Notes under the pieces: model-generated | Told to the model about the DNA's origin: nothing | Database searches by the model: none | Seen by the model: only the letters and a program-made list of their open reading frames with translations | Source: Henricia sp. BOLD:AAB3569 | Lineage: Eukaryota > Echinodermata > Asteroidea > Spinulosida > Echinasteridae | Direction: 5' to 3' | Assembly (NCBI GenBank): GCA_037783545.1 | Contig: JBBELK010000298.1 | Location: forward strand, 4,836,001 to 4,900,000 | Length of the DNA: 64,000 nt | Program-made: the position numbers and the translations under genes | Part shown: positions 13,001 to 28,000 of the stretch, piece by piece | How positions within the stretch are numbered: the stretch's first letter is position 1 | Layout: every line of letters begins with the position of its first letter

Positions 13001-16000
13001 CGAATATCTACACTAAACAATTTTAGGAAATGGGTGCATGCAGAAATGGACCAGAAATCTTGCTGTCATAAACTTGCTGCCCGCTGCAGTCGTATGTGTA
13101 GGACACAAATGCGCACCCCTGGTCCTGCATTTATAATGGTACCGTCTTCAAATTACGCCTCAGCTCGGCGCAATCATTCAGGGAAATTTATAAAACCCGG
13201 AGGTCGGAGGTACCCAAAGGTACCCGGATGTAGATTGTTTTTGCTAACGTGTAGTTGGTGCGTTGACGGTGGCCCGGAGCTACGCAGTATTAAAATAACA
13301 AGCCGGAGGTAGGTTGTAGCATGTACTACACGGTCACAACAAATTCTACCTCCGGGTTACCTCCGACCTCCGGGTTTCAACGACGCCCATCATTCAGCGC
13401 CTACTGTCCCGGCCGTACGTGCAATGACCGTATCGCATGTGCACTATGAAACACGTGCTTTATTCCACCTCGATCGTCGTGCAACATGCATGTTTACAAA
13501 CAAACTTTGTACATCCATGGAGGAAGGAAAACAACCTGGTCGATCGTCAGTCAATCATGCGTGAATATTTAATATTTAGGCTACATGTACTAAGAATCTT
13601 GACTGGCCAACCCGGACTTTTTGAACAGTGTTTGGACTGGCCCGCGAGAGTTTTGACTGGCATTTGGCCACCGGACCACCGTTATGTTCGAGCCCTGCCG
13701 GTACTATTCAGTTAAAGTTGTTTTAGGAGTTAAAACAATTTATTTTGCATTTTCATTATATAAATTTTTGTACATACCCATGAACAAAGGTTGTAAGGTG
13801 ACATTCATGTAATTTGCTTAAAGGAAAATTTTAAAAACCTAGTATTTTCTCCAACTTGCTGAAACTTTTGTGGCCGTTTGGTTGATTTAAGCCATGGGGG
13901 AAATGATTGTGCAAAACTGCAGAATAGTTTGTTACAAGTTGTCTTGTGTGTTATTGGAAGTAAACAAATTCCTCCTATAAAATAAAATACATCCCCCACA
14001 TATAATACAGAAATAAAGTCAAAGCTGACTCCACCTCGAAATAAAATATTTTTGTTTGTCAATGTTATTCGGTAAGCAGAGAAAAGTATCTACTTTTTTT
14101 CAGATGTAAAAAGTAACTATATTTTTGAATCACATACCATAATTGAATGTGTTGGCAACACTTGGCCCGAGAAAGACTGGACTATTTGTTGCCTGATGGA
14201 TGTGCAGATGGACGTGCGGTTGGTAGCCGGCGGCGCCGGCGGGTGGAAAGACGGCCTTTTTTGCTGCTACATGTACTTCAGAAAGAGGCTGCTCCCCAGC
14301 TCTGTCATCCGTGCCTGGACCATCGTGGTTAAGAGCATGTACAAAAAGAGTTTCAAGTTTAACAGGGCTGCGTTCTAAACACGCGAACAGTTCGTTAGCG
14401 TTGGCACCAATGTTTGCTCAATGTGAAATGGATTGTTTGCCAAAATACATTGTCAAGATGGCGGCCCCACAGTCCCAGCAGTCGTACCGACGTTGCAATG
14501 TGGCTCTCCGCTGCTTACCAAATTTGAGAAAATGTGACACGTTGCTTTTGATTGTGTATCGCCAGCAATAAGGCAGACAACCACGACAGGTGCAATTTAT
14601 TTTCCAAACTGCAAACCATCGTCTGTCATCTTTCATGTTGCGTTTGCCATTTTGAAATGACTCGCGAACAAAAATCAAAAGTACGTTGGTGGCGCACAAT
14701 ACGTTCCACTCGAAATTGTTGGCCAACGTTTGCAAACGTTCGCGTATGTAGAACGCAGCCCAGGCATACCATAACCGATGCCTTTTGGTTGACTGTAGTC
14801 TTTTGGCAAGACATGCTTTTTGGCGGGTTCGCGACCATAGCGTGCGATACACGACGTACATAGATTATTCACCATTGACCAGGAGAGGGCGCGCCTGAAA
14901 TAGTAAAAAAGCATGACTTTTCTATTCCATTTGAATCATCGATATACACAATGTACCGTTAGCGGACTCTGGTGTACACCCATGTTATTAGTGCATTTCT
15001 GGTGTATATACTTCTAGTGTATCCCATTTTCTGCACCAGACGTGAACCCACCTCCCACTGCGGACTTTTGTTTGGACTTAATTTTGTTGGCGACTGCTCT
15101 CATTTGTTTTGCAATCGCGGACCCTATTGTTCCTGTTGTTAAACGTCCCCCATTTAAATACAGAAGCCCGCACACCAATACAAACTCTACACCAAAGGAC
15201 ACAATTGTCTCGGTCAATTTGCAATGACAGTCCCACTAACAACGACGCGTGTCCACACGGAGCTTTAACAATGACGCGCAAGCATGCACACGGCCCATAT
15301 ACCAACGGTGCGTGCTCGTAAGTACATGTAGCGCGCTACACAATGTACTTATAAGATTTCTCGTGGGTACATCGTCGTTGGTAACTTGTAAGTAAGTGCG
15401 TCCACACGGTCACTACTTGCGAGCTTACTCACGAGTGCCCACTACCAACGACTTTTAACGATTGTCTGAACGCACCTTTAGTCTGGATTTCTCCTACACC
15501 AATAAGGCACCAGAATTTTTAATAAATCAAGTAACCATCCATTGAGCTACACCAATAAGGTACCAATTGTACTTAATGTTCCTACTGTATAATGTTCCTA
15601 CACTGCAGTTGCACTGCCTGAATCCCCTTACACCAATAAGACACAAAATGTATACTTCAAAAAGTTATGGTTAAAAGCAGATCACGCCACATGGATAATT
15701 TTCTTTACCTTTCATTAAAAAAGTACATTTCTTGTATTACCATACTCATACATGTACATACATCATGTATGAGTATGGCAATTATTGACCCCCTTCGAAC
15801 ATGTGCAAATGGGCCATTTTGGGAGTCAAATAATGCTGAGTCATTGTGGAAGCGATGTGCGTGCGCGCTGTGTGTGTCTCTGGTGGGCGTAACGCGGTTT
15901 AGGTCACCAATGCGAGCCTTAGCATTGCGCGTTACGCACGCTATGGACACACGATTTTCCCATGGGTGTTTAGATTTTTATACCATATCGTTTGGCATAA

Positions 16001-19000
16001 TTTTTTCATTACCATTTATCTGGTGCCATAATTAAAGCAGTGCAGTGATTACACCAACCTTTCTGCTTCCACATCCAAATTGGAGATTGCGCATTTGTAT
16101 GTTTTCTTCCCATTTTGGGCAGCTCTTGCGAAAGGCTGTCTGCTCTTCAGGCGCTGAGGTGGAAGAACTGTGTCAATCTTTTTATGGAGAGGGGGAAGGG
16201 GGGGGGTGCAAAGGGTGGGGAGGTGCTGGCTCCCCCTCACTTTCCAAAGTGGGAGCGCAAAGATTTTTGCCTCCCCACTTTTTTGCCTCTCATACATGTA
16301 TATGATCTAATTTATATTTTGTCGACAAAATCATGGTACTGTCGGCAAAAATAACACCACTGATAAAATGGCACGGCAATAGCAATGCTATTACATTACA
16401 TGTATTACCATACAAGCTGTTGCACTGATCCAAACCCCCCCACCCCCACCCCCCTCCCCCACTGAGCGACACCACAGCAACCCGCTGTGCTCTCCCCACT
16501 TCTTTGGAGCTTGCTACACCCCTCCTCTCCCCCGCCACTCCCCCTGCTGAGTGACATCAGCACGCCCGGACAAAATCTGGACCCGTGGAGAACGCTGGTC
16601 TTGAGTTGCAGGATATGTTTTTTTGCTCCACACAGCAGCATCATGCTGCAATATGCTGTGTTTTTTTTAACAAAGTAGTCTTCTTAACTGGGATACATGT
16701 GTTATGTACATACATGTATTATGTTTGTAACATGGACAGAAAATTGCCACAAAATGTCCGTCCATGTTACGAACATATTTTTCATCATATTTTTAAAGAA
16801 ATTGGCTGATGTTGAGATGGGGAAATCGTTTAGTGTTGCTGGATTTGAAGTGGGTATTATGTTGAAATACATTCCGTTATCACTTTCCAGACTATACAAG
16901 TGTCCGCGTCCATGTTATGAACATAATGTCTTTAAGAAAGACACTGATTTGTGCCATATTTCTGAGGAATTTGTCGAGGTTGTCATAAAAAAATGTCATA
17001 AAGAAACTACATGTACATGTACCTTCTAGATGCTTACCCCATTTTGGAACCTCTTCTCCGAGTTTACTTTTGTATTGAAACTCGGCCATGGTATAGATCT
17101 TGTGAGATTTTAGCACAGCTAACCGCTTATGTGCACTTTGGCATTCCCGACAGAGGAAACAGTCACAGTCCATGCATCTTGAGATGGACTCATTCTGTTC
17201 ATCGCAGCTTTGACATTTGATGATCGACTCTTGTCGCTTTAGTAACGTCTCCTGCATTGTAAATTCTTCAATCAGTGCACGCAGTCGAAAGTCATTAGGT
17301 AAGCCATTAACCCCGGATTCACCCATTTTTGTTTCACGTCTGCAAAGAGGACAAATCAGCTTGGTACGGTCGTGTGAAGTTTGATGCTGCCAAAGTTCTG
17401 GAAGACACTGCAGACAAAAACAATGTAAGCAGTCTAAGACTTTGAGCTGCTTGAATTGGCTCTTGCAGATGGAACATTCCAAGTGGCCTGTGCTTATTGT
17501 CTTCAGCAGGGATTCAGCTGTTACATTAGATGCCATCTTTATCTGAAAAATTGGGAGAGAAGTGTAAATGTGCTTTGTATTGTAGTTTTGGTTACAGTAC
17601 TCTATCACAATCACCCAGTGTCTCCTAGTCCAAAGCACAGTGTGCATTCAAAGCCTTTCATCCAATCTACCAGTTTTGGCACTAGTTCCCTCCGTTCAAG
17701 AGCCAGATGTTTTCCCAAATCATGTATGCAACATTCGTCACGAAAACCTATAACTGAATAACAGGGCAATACATGTACATGTAGTGTACAAACTGCAATG
17801 AGGGACGTCGTTAAGAATATAGGCCCAAGGGGATCTCGAAGATTGACTATATCCCGAGGCAGAAACCGAGGGGCTTTGTCATGGCTTCAAAATCACTGGG
17901 GGCTTATAATGTTAACCATGATCCAAATAAAAAGCAGTCAATATTTATTTTAATTATAACACGCCTATTTCTGATTCTCAATGAGAAAAGAATGTGTGCT
18001 TTTGTTTTCTTTATAGTGATTAACTTAATCTCCACTTGTAATTCGGGTAATCTTTCATTAAATTTAAAATGTGAATATTAACAACATTGTTATCAGGTTA
18101 TGGTCTTCAAAAGCCCTTTTCACACTGCAGAGCCAATCCCCGGGAAATAAATCCCCGGGAAATTCCCGGGGATTTTTTACCCCACCAACACCCCAGCAAC
18201 CGTTCACACTAGACCCATTTGGTAACTCCCGGGGACACTATTTCCCGGGAATATGCACGGTCGTTTCACACTGGCCATCAAACCCCGGGAAATGTGTAAA
18301 CTGGGGGCGCCCATCAGGAAGTTCCCAAATGAATTGTGGGCGGAAGTCCACGCTGGGCCACGCATCATGCGGATAAGAAAATAGAAGACTGGTACCTAAC
18401 CACACGGGACATTATAAATACACGTACACGAGAAGGAAGCTAAACACAGTCTTGTTCACGACACTTCTTTTATTACAAATTAAAACCATTCATTTTGCTC
18501 ATATTTCATTCATTTTGATCATAATTTTCAAACGTTATTATTTGTGTTTTGTACTTAACTGTACATTTATTTACGAAAAATTTGAAAGGTACTGCATCAC
18601 AATACTAAGCTACCGCGCGAATTACTTGGCGCGCTATTTGTGACCCTGTGACCTTTCGAGATTACCCGTGGACGCAAAAAGGTGGGGTAAGTTCAAACCC
18701 TGCGACGTTCACACTAGTTGCTTTTCCCCGGGAAAAACGTTAAACCCCGGGGATTTCTCCTTTAACCCTACTCCCGAGCAGGGGTAAATATTTCCCGGGG
18801 AAAGCTTTTTCCCGGGGATTTCTTTGGTAGTGTGAACAGACCGACCGAAATTCCCCGGCAATTTCCCGGGGAATTCCCGGGGAATTCGTCTAGTGTGAAA
18901 GGGGCTAAAATAACTCGCAAAAGAAGCCTTTATATGCAGCGTTTAATTATCCATTTAGAATTTGCTATTTTGAATTTGCTATTTTGAAAATACTGGATTG

Positions 19001-22000
19001 CTAAACAAAATTCAAAAATTGCTACGCAAAAAAAAAATTGCATAGCAAATCTGCTATTCAATATTTCAGAACCAAATCGTTTACTGCAATATGCACCAGT
19101 ATTTACTTTAAAAGAGCTTCATTCATTGTGAGCCACAATTTCACTGTTTCTTCACAAAAAAGGTAATAGTAGATTGTAGATTATTCTCATATTACATCGA
19201 GTGTTTTTCAAGTTTGTATTTTGAATTACAAGGACAAAACAGGCATAATAAACGTACACTTTGTTTATTTTCCATTCAATACTGCACAGGCTGTTTTGTG
19301 TGCTTCTCAGGATGACGTCAAAACCCTGTTTATCAACAAACCAAGTGACCTCCAGCATTTCAGAATTTCGGGTGAAGAGGGTCGGAACTAAATTGCATTT
19401 TAAACAAAACGCTGTCGATTTTTGGTGGAAAAAGTTGGGATTTGTTGTAGACATGCACATACACCTTTATGATAAACAGGAAAACTAAAAAAATGTAGAT
19501 GGGGGGATACTACCTGTTTAACTTAAAAACTGCCTCTGTTAATTGAGCTTCTTTTTCAAAGTTATGCTGTAACCGAACATACAAACCAAAAGTGTGTGAA
19601 GCGGCGATTTTCTATGGGCCACTCACAAATGCATGCAGAACAAATGCATGCAACTGTCATGGCCGTTATACCGACGCTGATCAATAATAGCAAGCGAATC
19701 ATGTTTGGTGAATTTACACCTCATTTTGGAATGACTTGGCTGTAATTTCACAGTGTTTTAGAGGGGCGGCCGGGTTTTTTTTAATCTCACCAAAGCCGTT
19801 ATCCAAGCTAATTGTTCCTTACGACAAATTGTTGTTGACTATACACCATGCGTATTTACAGGGGGTGTTAGGGGGGTCCAAGCCAATGCGTACCGGTACA
19901 TGTACATGTATGTACGCGAACTGAAAATTTAGTAAATCGGAAAAGGATGGACAAGTTGACCATGGCTTCAGACCTTATGTACAAAACATTTTAGACAGGC
20001 GACACATTTTTCTCACACATTTCCCATTTTTCTCACTCCTCAATTTAGGTTTTTCCATTAAAGGCAGTATATGATTGGTATCTCGAAAATCAGAAATGTT
20101 CAATCACAGATTTACGCCTAACTTACACAATATAAACATGATTACCGTAGAAAACTTCCCCTGATTTGGTTTTGTCTGAAGTGCTATCGTCTTTGAGAAA
20201 TGAGTACAACAATTAGTTTTCGTCTCATGAGACGAAAATTCAATTCGCCCCAAAACCATTTCGCCCAAGTGCCATTTCGCCCCCAAACCACTTCGCCCGA
20301 GTGCCATTTCACCTCAAATTACTTGACTTCGTCAAAACACTACATCGCCCAAATGCCCCTTCGCATTTGTAACAGTTACTACTTGTAACAGTTTACCAAT
20401 AATGTATACTATCTTTAAATCTGCAGTTACTGATGCTTGATGTGTCATTTTAGGTAAAAACAACAAATAAACATGCAAAAGAAATCTATACATTTTGTCA
20501 TTTATTTCAGACTTCGGAGGCGACATGTGAATCGTACTAGTAGTATGCGCATGTATAGACCCGTGAACAGGGGATCGTATCCTCCGACCTGGTGCGGTTT
20601 CCAACGCGTGAGCGGAAAGGTCAACACAAGCTAGACTGGTTTCCTGTCCTCATATTTACTTCCCCTTCATCGTATATGATGAAGGGATAGTAAATATGAG
20701 GAAAGTGAACCAGTCTAGTGTTGACCTCTCTGCTCTCGCGCATGCGCATAGTCTGTATTTTATCTTTTACCCCTTAGGTGGTGTTTTTGGTCACATTTTT
20801 TCATCCTCTTGCAACAGTGCCCCTTTAACGCACTTCCTAACTCCTGCGTACAGTGGCCCTGTTGAAACGGGCCCCATTTCGCAGAACATGTAGGACAAGC
20901 GACAGAAATCTTGTCGCCTCTGCTGGACCAATCAGGACGCTTGGCAGTGCATTGGATGCAGCATAATTGCAGGCATTCAAATGTAACGCGCGCAGATTGT
21001 AAACACCGTGCATGCATGTGATACATGTACTCGGTAATGCTGGCTGTTGTCCGCATCGGCGATTGGCTGCTATTTAAAGCATACTGGGGAATCCGTTCCA
21101 TTACATTCGTCAGCATGCATCCCTGTTATTAATTTGAAAAACTGCGGAGTAAATTAAGATCGTCGTTTGAAAGTTTGGTAGGAATGGGACATTCATTAGA
21201 AACGGAATCCAATACAATTTCTGGAAAGTATATAAATCGTTTCTTTTCGGCATAACATGACCGAATTGATTAAGTTACATCAAAATGACTCGGGCGTGAG
21301 TTGGCTCAATTAAGACAACAGCCGGATCACTCCACATATTTGCGTGTGTTTCCTCAGGGTATTGTTACGTCGCTTTGCAGAGTGGAAATTCCCTGATATC
21401 TCAGGATGCATTTTTCAGGCCCCAAGGAGGAGATTTTCATCCGTTAAAATAAAAATGTCTGATATGGGATTTTGTTTCACGCAAATTAAAGTGACTTTAA
21501 TGTTTTGAGTGCACCAGTAACTCCAAATCCATTAGTCCCTGAAAATGACTGCAGAGGTCAGTGTTGTTAAGGGATAGTTTCTTGTAAACATTTTAACATA
21601 TTAAAGTCATTAACAAAGAAATGATGATAAAAATCCACAGACCTTAGCCTTACCTGTTCCAGGTACAATTAGATCAGCATTTGTGCCATAAATTGTGGGG
21701 AAAAATCATAGATTTTTTACTGTACAGTGGCTGAAGTTCATTCAGTGTGGAAAATAGCAATACGGCAACGCCCTACATGTACTATGTATGTTCACTGTAT
21801 GATAACTTGCTAGTGACGTGTACATACTGTGCACCAGTACAATATCCATGGTACAAGTATGTAGAAGCATTGTTAGAAGGAAATAATATGGGTATTGAAT
21901 AGTGTATAGAAATCCCCAGTTCTATTTTTAGAGTAAAGTGTCTCTGGGTACGGGTGCACACCACTAAATCAGGTACCAATGCTAAATGCCAAATTTTTAA

Positions 22001-25000
22001 AAATAATTTTAAAATACTAACAACGCTCTACGTGTCTCGGGACTTAACAACCAAAATACTCAATGAAGTCTCATCTTTTCAATTCTGTTTAATTTTATGG
22101 GGGTAATCCGTCACTTTTATTCCCTAATTTCCACTTGAAACAAAACTACCCCTGCAAGAGTGAAAATTGCAGGGTCTATTTTGGAAAAAGTCACATACCG
22201 GTAGGCTACTGGGCAAAATAGGGCAACTTTTACGAGCTAGATTAATTGTCCAAAATGTTTACAATTGGAAGAAGAAATACATTGTACCCCACATCAATTG
22301 CCAATACCGGTATCTACACTATAGACCACACTCATTCAGCTCGCAACTCTCTCTAATAAAGAAGAATTTGAGGGCTTACAAAATATTCATGAGCTTGGTG
22401 CAATGATCTCTGCCTATTTAGTTGTACATGTGCACCACTCTGCAGTCTATAGTGCCAACTGGCTCAATGTTCATGTAGACTTGATATACTGCAGGGTTTG
22501 TTAAACAAAAACCAGCATTACAGAAGGGAAAAAGATCAAGGCCGAAAATATTTGGAAATTTGTTTACAATTATATTTGAATCCTATTTTTTTTATGAGCA
22601 GTGGATTTGGTACATGTATTGTAATTACATTTTTGCATAAACTTGTTTTTGTCAAATATTTTATTGTAATTACAATAATTTTTTTAAATTATAATACTTT
22701 TATTGGCTTTAATTACTTTAGTTGAAATTTGTTTGTAAATTTTAAACATGAAAAATTTTATTAAAATTAAAGGCAAATGATCTAAAAGCTAAATTATCAA
22801 AGGTCATTATGCTTCCAGAAATGCTAAAAGTATCGGTGAACTGGTCAAAATTATCAGAACACATAATTTGCTAAAGGAAAGAAAACGACAAAACAAAAAA
22901 CATGTATCATAAAACACCTGTGCATGTATCCATATTGATTTTCAATTTCTGGTAATTGTATTATGAGAACATTTAAGCGTGCGCACTATATTGGACACAC
23001 GTACACTATAGTGTGCACATCTGCATTATGATGTTTTGATCAAATGTCAATTGATCGGAATGGATTGATTACAGACGCCATCTAGTGGCAAGGCATACAT
23101 TTGCATTGTCAAAATGGTGCTTCAGTTCAGTAGCCCTCAATTTAAAGTTTCCTAGACAAAATTATATTCACACCCACAATTTCACCCTCTCATGGTGTAA
23201 TTCTGCTATACTTCCAGAAAGTTTAATAATGGCGTGTATTGTGGTTGAAAACGCATACCTTTTTATTATAATGTTTTCTGGTACATTGAAAACCGGTAAA
23301 TGTTATCGGTTGTTTTTAGTGGAAGTTGGATCGTTTATTTTCTGTGTCTTTTATTTTTGTAATTTTTAGGGATATGTTAAAGAAAGGCGGGTCAGCCGCA
23401 GACGCGGCCATTTCGGCTCTGCTGTGCGTTGGCTTACATAATGCCCACAGTGCAGGTATAGGAGGTGGGTTCTTTATGCTACACTACAATGCCAGGACTC
23501 GAACCGTGGACATGCTAGATGCAAGGGAAGTTGCACCACAGGCTGCCCATGAAAGAATGTATGAGAACGAAACAGAAGATGCCTCTACCAAAGGTTATTA
23601 TTTACATGTACAGTAAAAACAAATTTTAGAAAATTCATTTTTTTATTTCCAGTTACATATTACTAAAATGAATACTTGAAACCAAACAATAAAATATCAA
23701 TTCCTTCATGTTCAAGTGGGTTTGGCCAGTCTTAAAGGCACAGGCTCGTCTGCAATGCGCGCGTGCCAAATTTGTGCCACGAAATACGTAGCTCCGTGCC
23801 TTTGCTATGGAGCTGCGTATTTTATGTGACGAATTTGGCGCGCACGCGCATTGCTGACGAGCCTGTGCCTTTAAACAAATAGTTTAAAACCGGCTAGGGG
23901 CCTGGATGCTGATAATGGACCGAGCCGATGGGCTCATGCATATGCCGTAAAAACCCTGTGTACCATGCAGGCACACTTTCTTCACCATGTCAAAAAATCA
24001 AAAGGTACATGGTACATGTACACCTGTGCCTTATACATGTACTTGTGTATACGGTGCATTGTGCCAGCCGTGTACCTTCGGAGGTGCGCCTTATGCACGA
24101 GATTATACGGTAGTAGAACCCATAATTCCAATTATCAATGTTTATTTTGCAGGTGGCTTAGCCGTAGCTGTTCCCGGGGAGATAGCGGGATACTGGATGG
24201 CTCATCAACGCTACGGCATTCTTCCTTGGAGGGCTTTATTCCAGCCGTCTATCACATTAGCCGAAGATGGCTACGTGGTCCAGAGGGCTCTGGCTCGGGC
24301 CATCAAACTGAAAGAAAAAGACATCAGAAGCGATTCAAGCATGAGGTACATGTAATTACATTCAGCAGGTACATGTATTTAAAGTGTTTGAATTAGTGAT
24401 TATTTTTAAGGATTATGACCCAGGGGCCAACGGGCCTTGAATAAATTTGATACAAATGTGGACAAATCTGGATGTGGGAAATCTGGATGCAGTGAAAAAA
24501 AACTTGGCTCCACCGGGATTCGAACGGCGGACCTTCTTCCTCACTGATTGGGTTTGGCTATCAAGTGAGCTTAGCAAGCCCTACAAAGGGATAACCACTT
24601 GAGATGACCACTTAAATGAGATGACCACTTCAACGAGATGACCACTTCAACGAGATGACCACTTCAACGAGATGACCACTTCAACGAGTTGACCACTTCA
24701 ACGAGATGACCACTTCAACGAGATGACCACTTCAACGAGTTGACCACTTCAACGAGTTGACCACTTCAACGAGATGACCACTTCAACGAGATGACCACTT
24801 CAACGAGATGACCACTTCAACGAGATGACCACTTCAACGAGATGACCACTTCAACGAGATGACCACTTCAACGAGATGACCACTTCAACGAGATGACCAC
24901 TTCAACCAGATGACCACTTCAACCAGATGACCACTTCAACCAGATGACCACTTCAACCAGATGACCACTTCAACCAGATCACCACTTCAACCAGATCACC

Positions 25001-28000
25001 ACTTCAACCAGATCACCACTTCAACCAGATGACCACTTCAACCAGATCACCACTTCAACCAGATCACCACTTCAACCAGATGACCACTTCAACCAGATGA
25101 CCACTTCAACCAGATCACCACTTCAACCAGATCACCACTTCAACCAGATCACCACTTCAACCAGATCACCACTTCAACCAGATCACCACTTCAACGAGAT
25201 CACCACTTCAACGAGATCACCACTTCAACGAGATGACCACTTCAACCAGATGACCACTTCAACCAGATGACCACTTCAACCAGATCACCACTTCAACCAG
25301 ATCACCACTTCAACCAGATGACCACTTCAACCAGATCACCACTTCAACCAGATGACCACTTCAACCAGATGACCACTTCAACCAGATCACCACTTCAACC
25401 AGATGACCACTTCAACCAGATGACCACTTCAACCAGATCACCACTTCAACCAGATCACCACTTCAACCAGATCACCACTTCAACCAGATCACCACTTCAA
25501 CCAGATCACCACTTCAACGAGATCACCACTTCAACGAGATCACCACTTCAACGAGATCACCACTTCAATGAGATCACCACTTCAATGAGATAACCACCTG
25601 AGGTCACCTAAGATGTGCCCCAAACCCCTGTCCGGCTTGCCCCCAAGTGTGTGAATAAGTGATTATTTTTAGGGATTATGACCCATGGACCTTCAATGTC
25701 CTTATCTCCCAGATACATGTATGAGATTTAACCAAGTGTATTTAAACTTACACAATTACATTTATCAATGGAGAAACACTTGAAGATGGAAAAAACAGGC
25801 TGTGTTACGGTTTGCGCATGTGCCAAATACTTTCAATTTTTGACACACAGTTGAAGTCAGAAGTATAAATACAACTGTATGCAACCAAGTGGTAAAACTG
25901 GTGTGCTTATACACATTTTTGTAACAGTCTTTACTAAATTCTTGATTTTTGTGGAATTCATTGCGTGCATGTAGTACTTAAATCATAGCTTGTACCCCTT
26001 GCAATGGTTCGGGTAGTCCTGTTTACCTTCAAAAGTGTACGTGCGCACTCAGATGTATGTACATGTGTAGTGTAATTTCGTTACACAACGCCATTGATCC
26101 ATGTACTTGTACATGTACAGTGTTCATGAGTGTTTACAATACGCACAATTCAACGTACATTGCGTGGCGCGTCTTCATTTAATTTTGCCTAATTCCATTT
26201 TTCACAGGGAAGTTTTTGTAAACTCTACTGGGGGACTGTATCGGGAAGGAGACACGATAAGAAGGCCCAGATTGGCTGCAACTTACAGGAAAATAGCCAA
26301 TGAGGGAGCAGACACATTCTACAAGGGGAGTCTTGCGGATGACATTATTGCTGATATAACCGACAAAGGTACTGTTAGTTTTGGTCAAATTTACAGAATT
26401 TGGATTTGAATCTTCTGTCATTAATCATCTAGAATGCTGTCCATCATGGAATGGCCTGCCCAGTCACCTGGGGCCAATTTCATGGCACTACTAGAATTTC
26501 CTTGCTTCGTAATGAGTGTTGCCAAAACATATACCTGAACACATTCATTAAGCTGGTAGTATTCATGAAATTTTAAAATGGTAAAATTTGCGCGCTTTGG
26601 CATGACATTTATAGCTCACAAGCAGCAAGAATCTCAACCCAGGGCGAACTCAATCCTAGCTGCTTGTTTCACACTACCATTTTCAACCTGGGGCGAGCTT
26701 TTCAACCCGGGGCAAAATATTTCAACCCTGGTTCCGAGCAGGGTTGAGTTCGAGCAGGGTTGAGTTCAACCCTGGTTCCGAGCAGGGTTGAGTTCCACCC
26801 AGGTTGAAACCACTCTCAGGGTTGACGTTGTGTGAAAAGTCAGGTTTTTTTTAACCCTGCGTCAACTCCCATTAACCCTGAGATTTTTTTAAGTGTGAAA
26901 AGGCCTATTTATATTTATTCTCCCTGACTGAAGCTAAATCACATTCTCTTATCTGTTATGCTACGTTTACACCATGTCCCCGGCAGTCCCGGCGCCCCGG
27001 TAGAAGAGCACCGTGGAGGCACCGGGATGGACGTAGGGGAACGGGGGTGGCGAAACGTGAATGACCGTAGCTCACCCTTGCCACCGGCCGGTGACCGGCC
27101 AGTGAGCAGCTCTGTCAAAAATGTTGGCCCGGCAGTCCCGGCACTAATGAGAATCGTCCTGGGCCGCGGCTTCCGTCACAGGGCGTGACGGACTGCAGTG
27201 TGCCTTGACTCACCGGGGTGTGGCACCGTGGGATGCCGGGGACCTCTGATCGCGGCCGGTGCCTCACGCTCCGCCACGTTTGGAAGCCCGGCACCCCACG
27301 GTCTGCCAGGGCCTGTCACGGTTGTGGCCACAGCATGGTGTGAATGCGGCCCGGTGAGCTGCAGTGCGCTACGGTGTGTGAAGGTTGTTGCTCACGGCCA
27401 GTTACGCCTCACTGCGTCGCGCTACAGGACGAAGTGAAAATGAAGGTGTGGAGCGCACTATTTATACCCACCGGGGCTCACCGGGAGACCACCGGGGCGT
27501 GAAACGTGACGGCTGCCACGTTCAGTCGCAGGGCACCGCAGCAGACCCTCGCACACCGTCGGGAACGTATTGGGCCGGGACAACAAACGTGACACGAACG
27601 GGACGGACGTGAGGCACCGCATCAGAACTTAGCAGGCCGGCCTGGGACGTGGACCCATCCGTAGTGGAACGGCACTTGAAACGTAGCGCGCCATCCCGGT
27701 TCCAGGGCGCGCCGTCCGCCTCGCGGCCCGGAACCGGCACGGCGCACCACGCTGTCCGTACCGGGACGTAACGCACCGTGGTAGAATGCAACACACCGGC
27801 CCAACTAGGGCCGAGTCGTGCCAAAGTAATAAAAAGACAATAAAAGTTCCACGGCACGCCACGTTTTAGCCAAACCGGGGCGCCGGGACTGCCGGGGACA
27901 TGGTGTAAACGTAGCAGTAGACATGTCTTGATATGATAGTTTTGCTGATGTTTAACAAATCTTTTTTAGCAATTATCTAAAGGGGAACATCAAGGCATTT

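Larger units (their letters stand above)
11486..13697. mobile_element. hAT-like non-autonomous transposon, ~2.2 kb
   Basis: The left end CAGGGCTTCCCCATAAC and the complement of the right end CAGGGCTCGAACATAAC pair, and both ends continue into GACTGGCC/GGCCAC-rich sub-terminal sequence. CAGGGCT termini of this style are typical of animal hAT elements. The flanking octamers (AAGTACCG and CCGGTACT) are inverted rather than direct, so no clean 8-bp target duplication is seen. The interior has homopolymer runs and a nested inverted-repeat element but no recognisable transposase. Confidence 0.55.

Noticed and set aside
14147..14861. Possible coding frames on both strands (up to 147 codons)
   Set aside because: They lie across an inverted-repeat element and show no known domain or codon pattern.
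24592..25606. Regular short repeats resembling a CRISPR array
   Set aside because: The 17-bp units are contiguous with no spacers, and the genome is eukaryotic. It is a minisatellite.
27198..27862. Several GC-rich frames of 60-111 codons
   Set aside because: They lie inside the GC-rich element 26959-27916, where high GC lengthens frames by chance on both strands.
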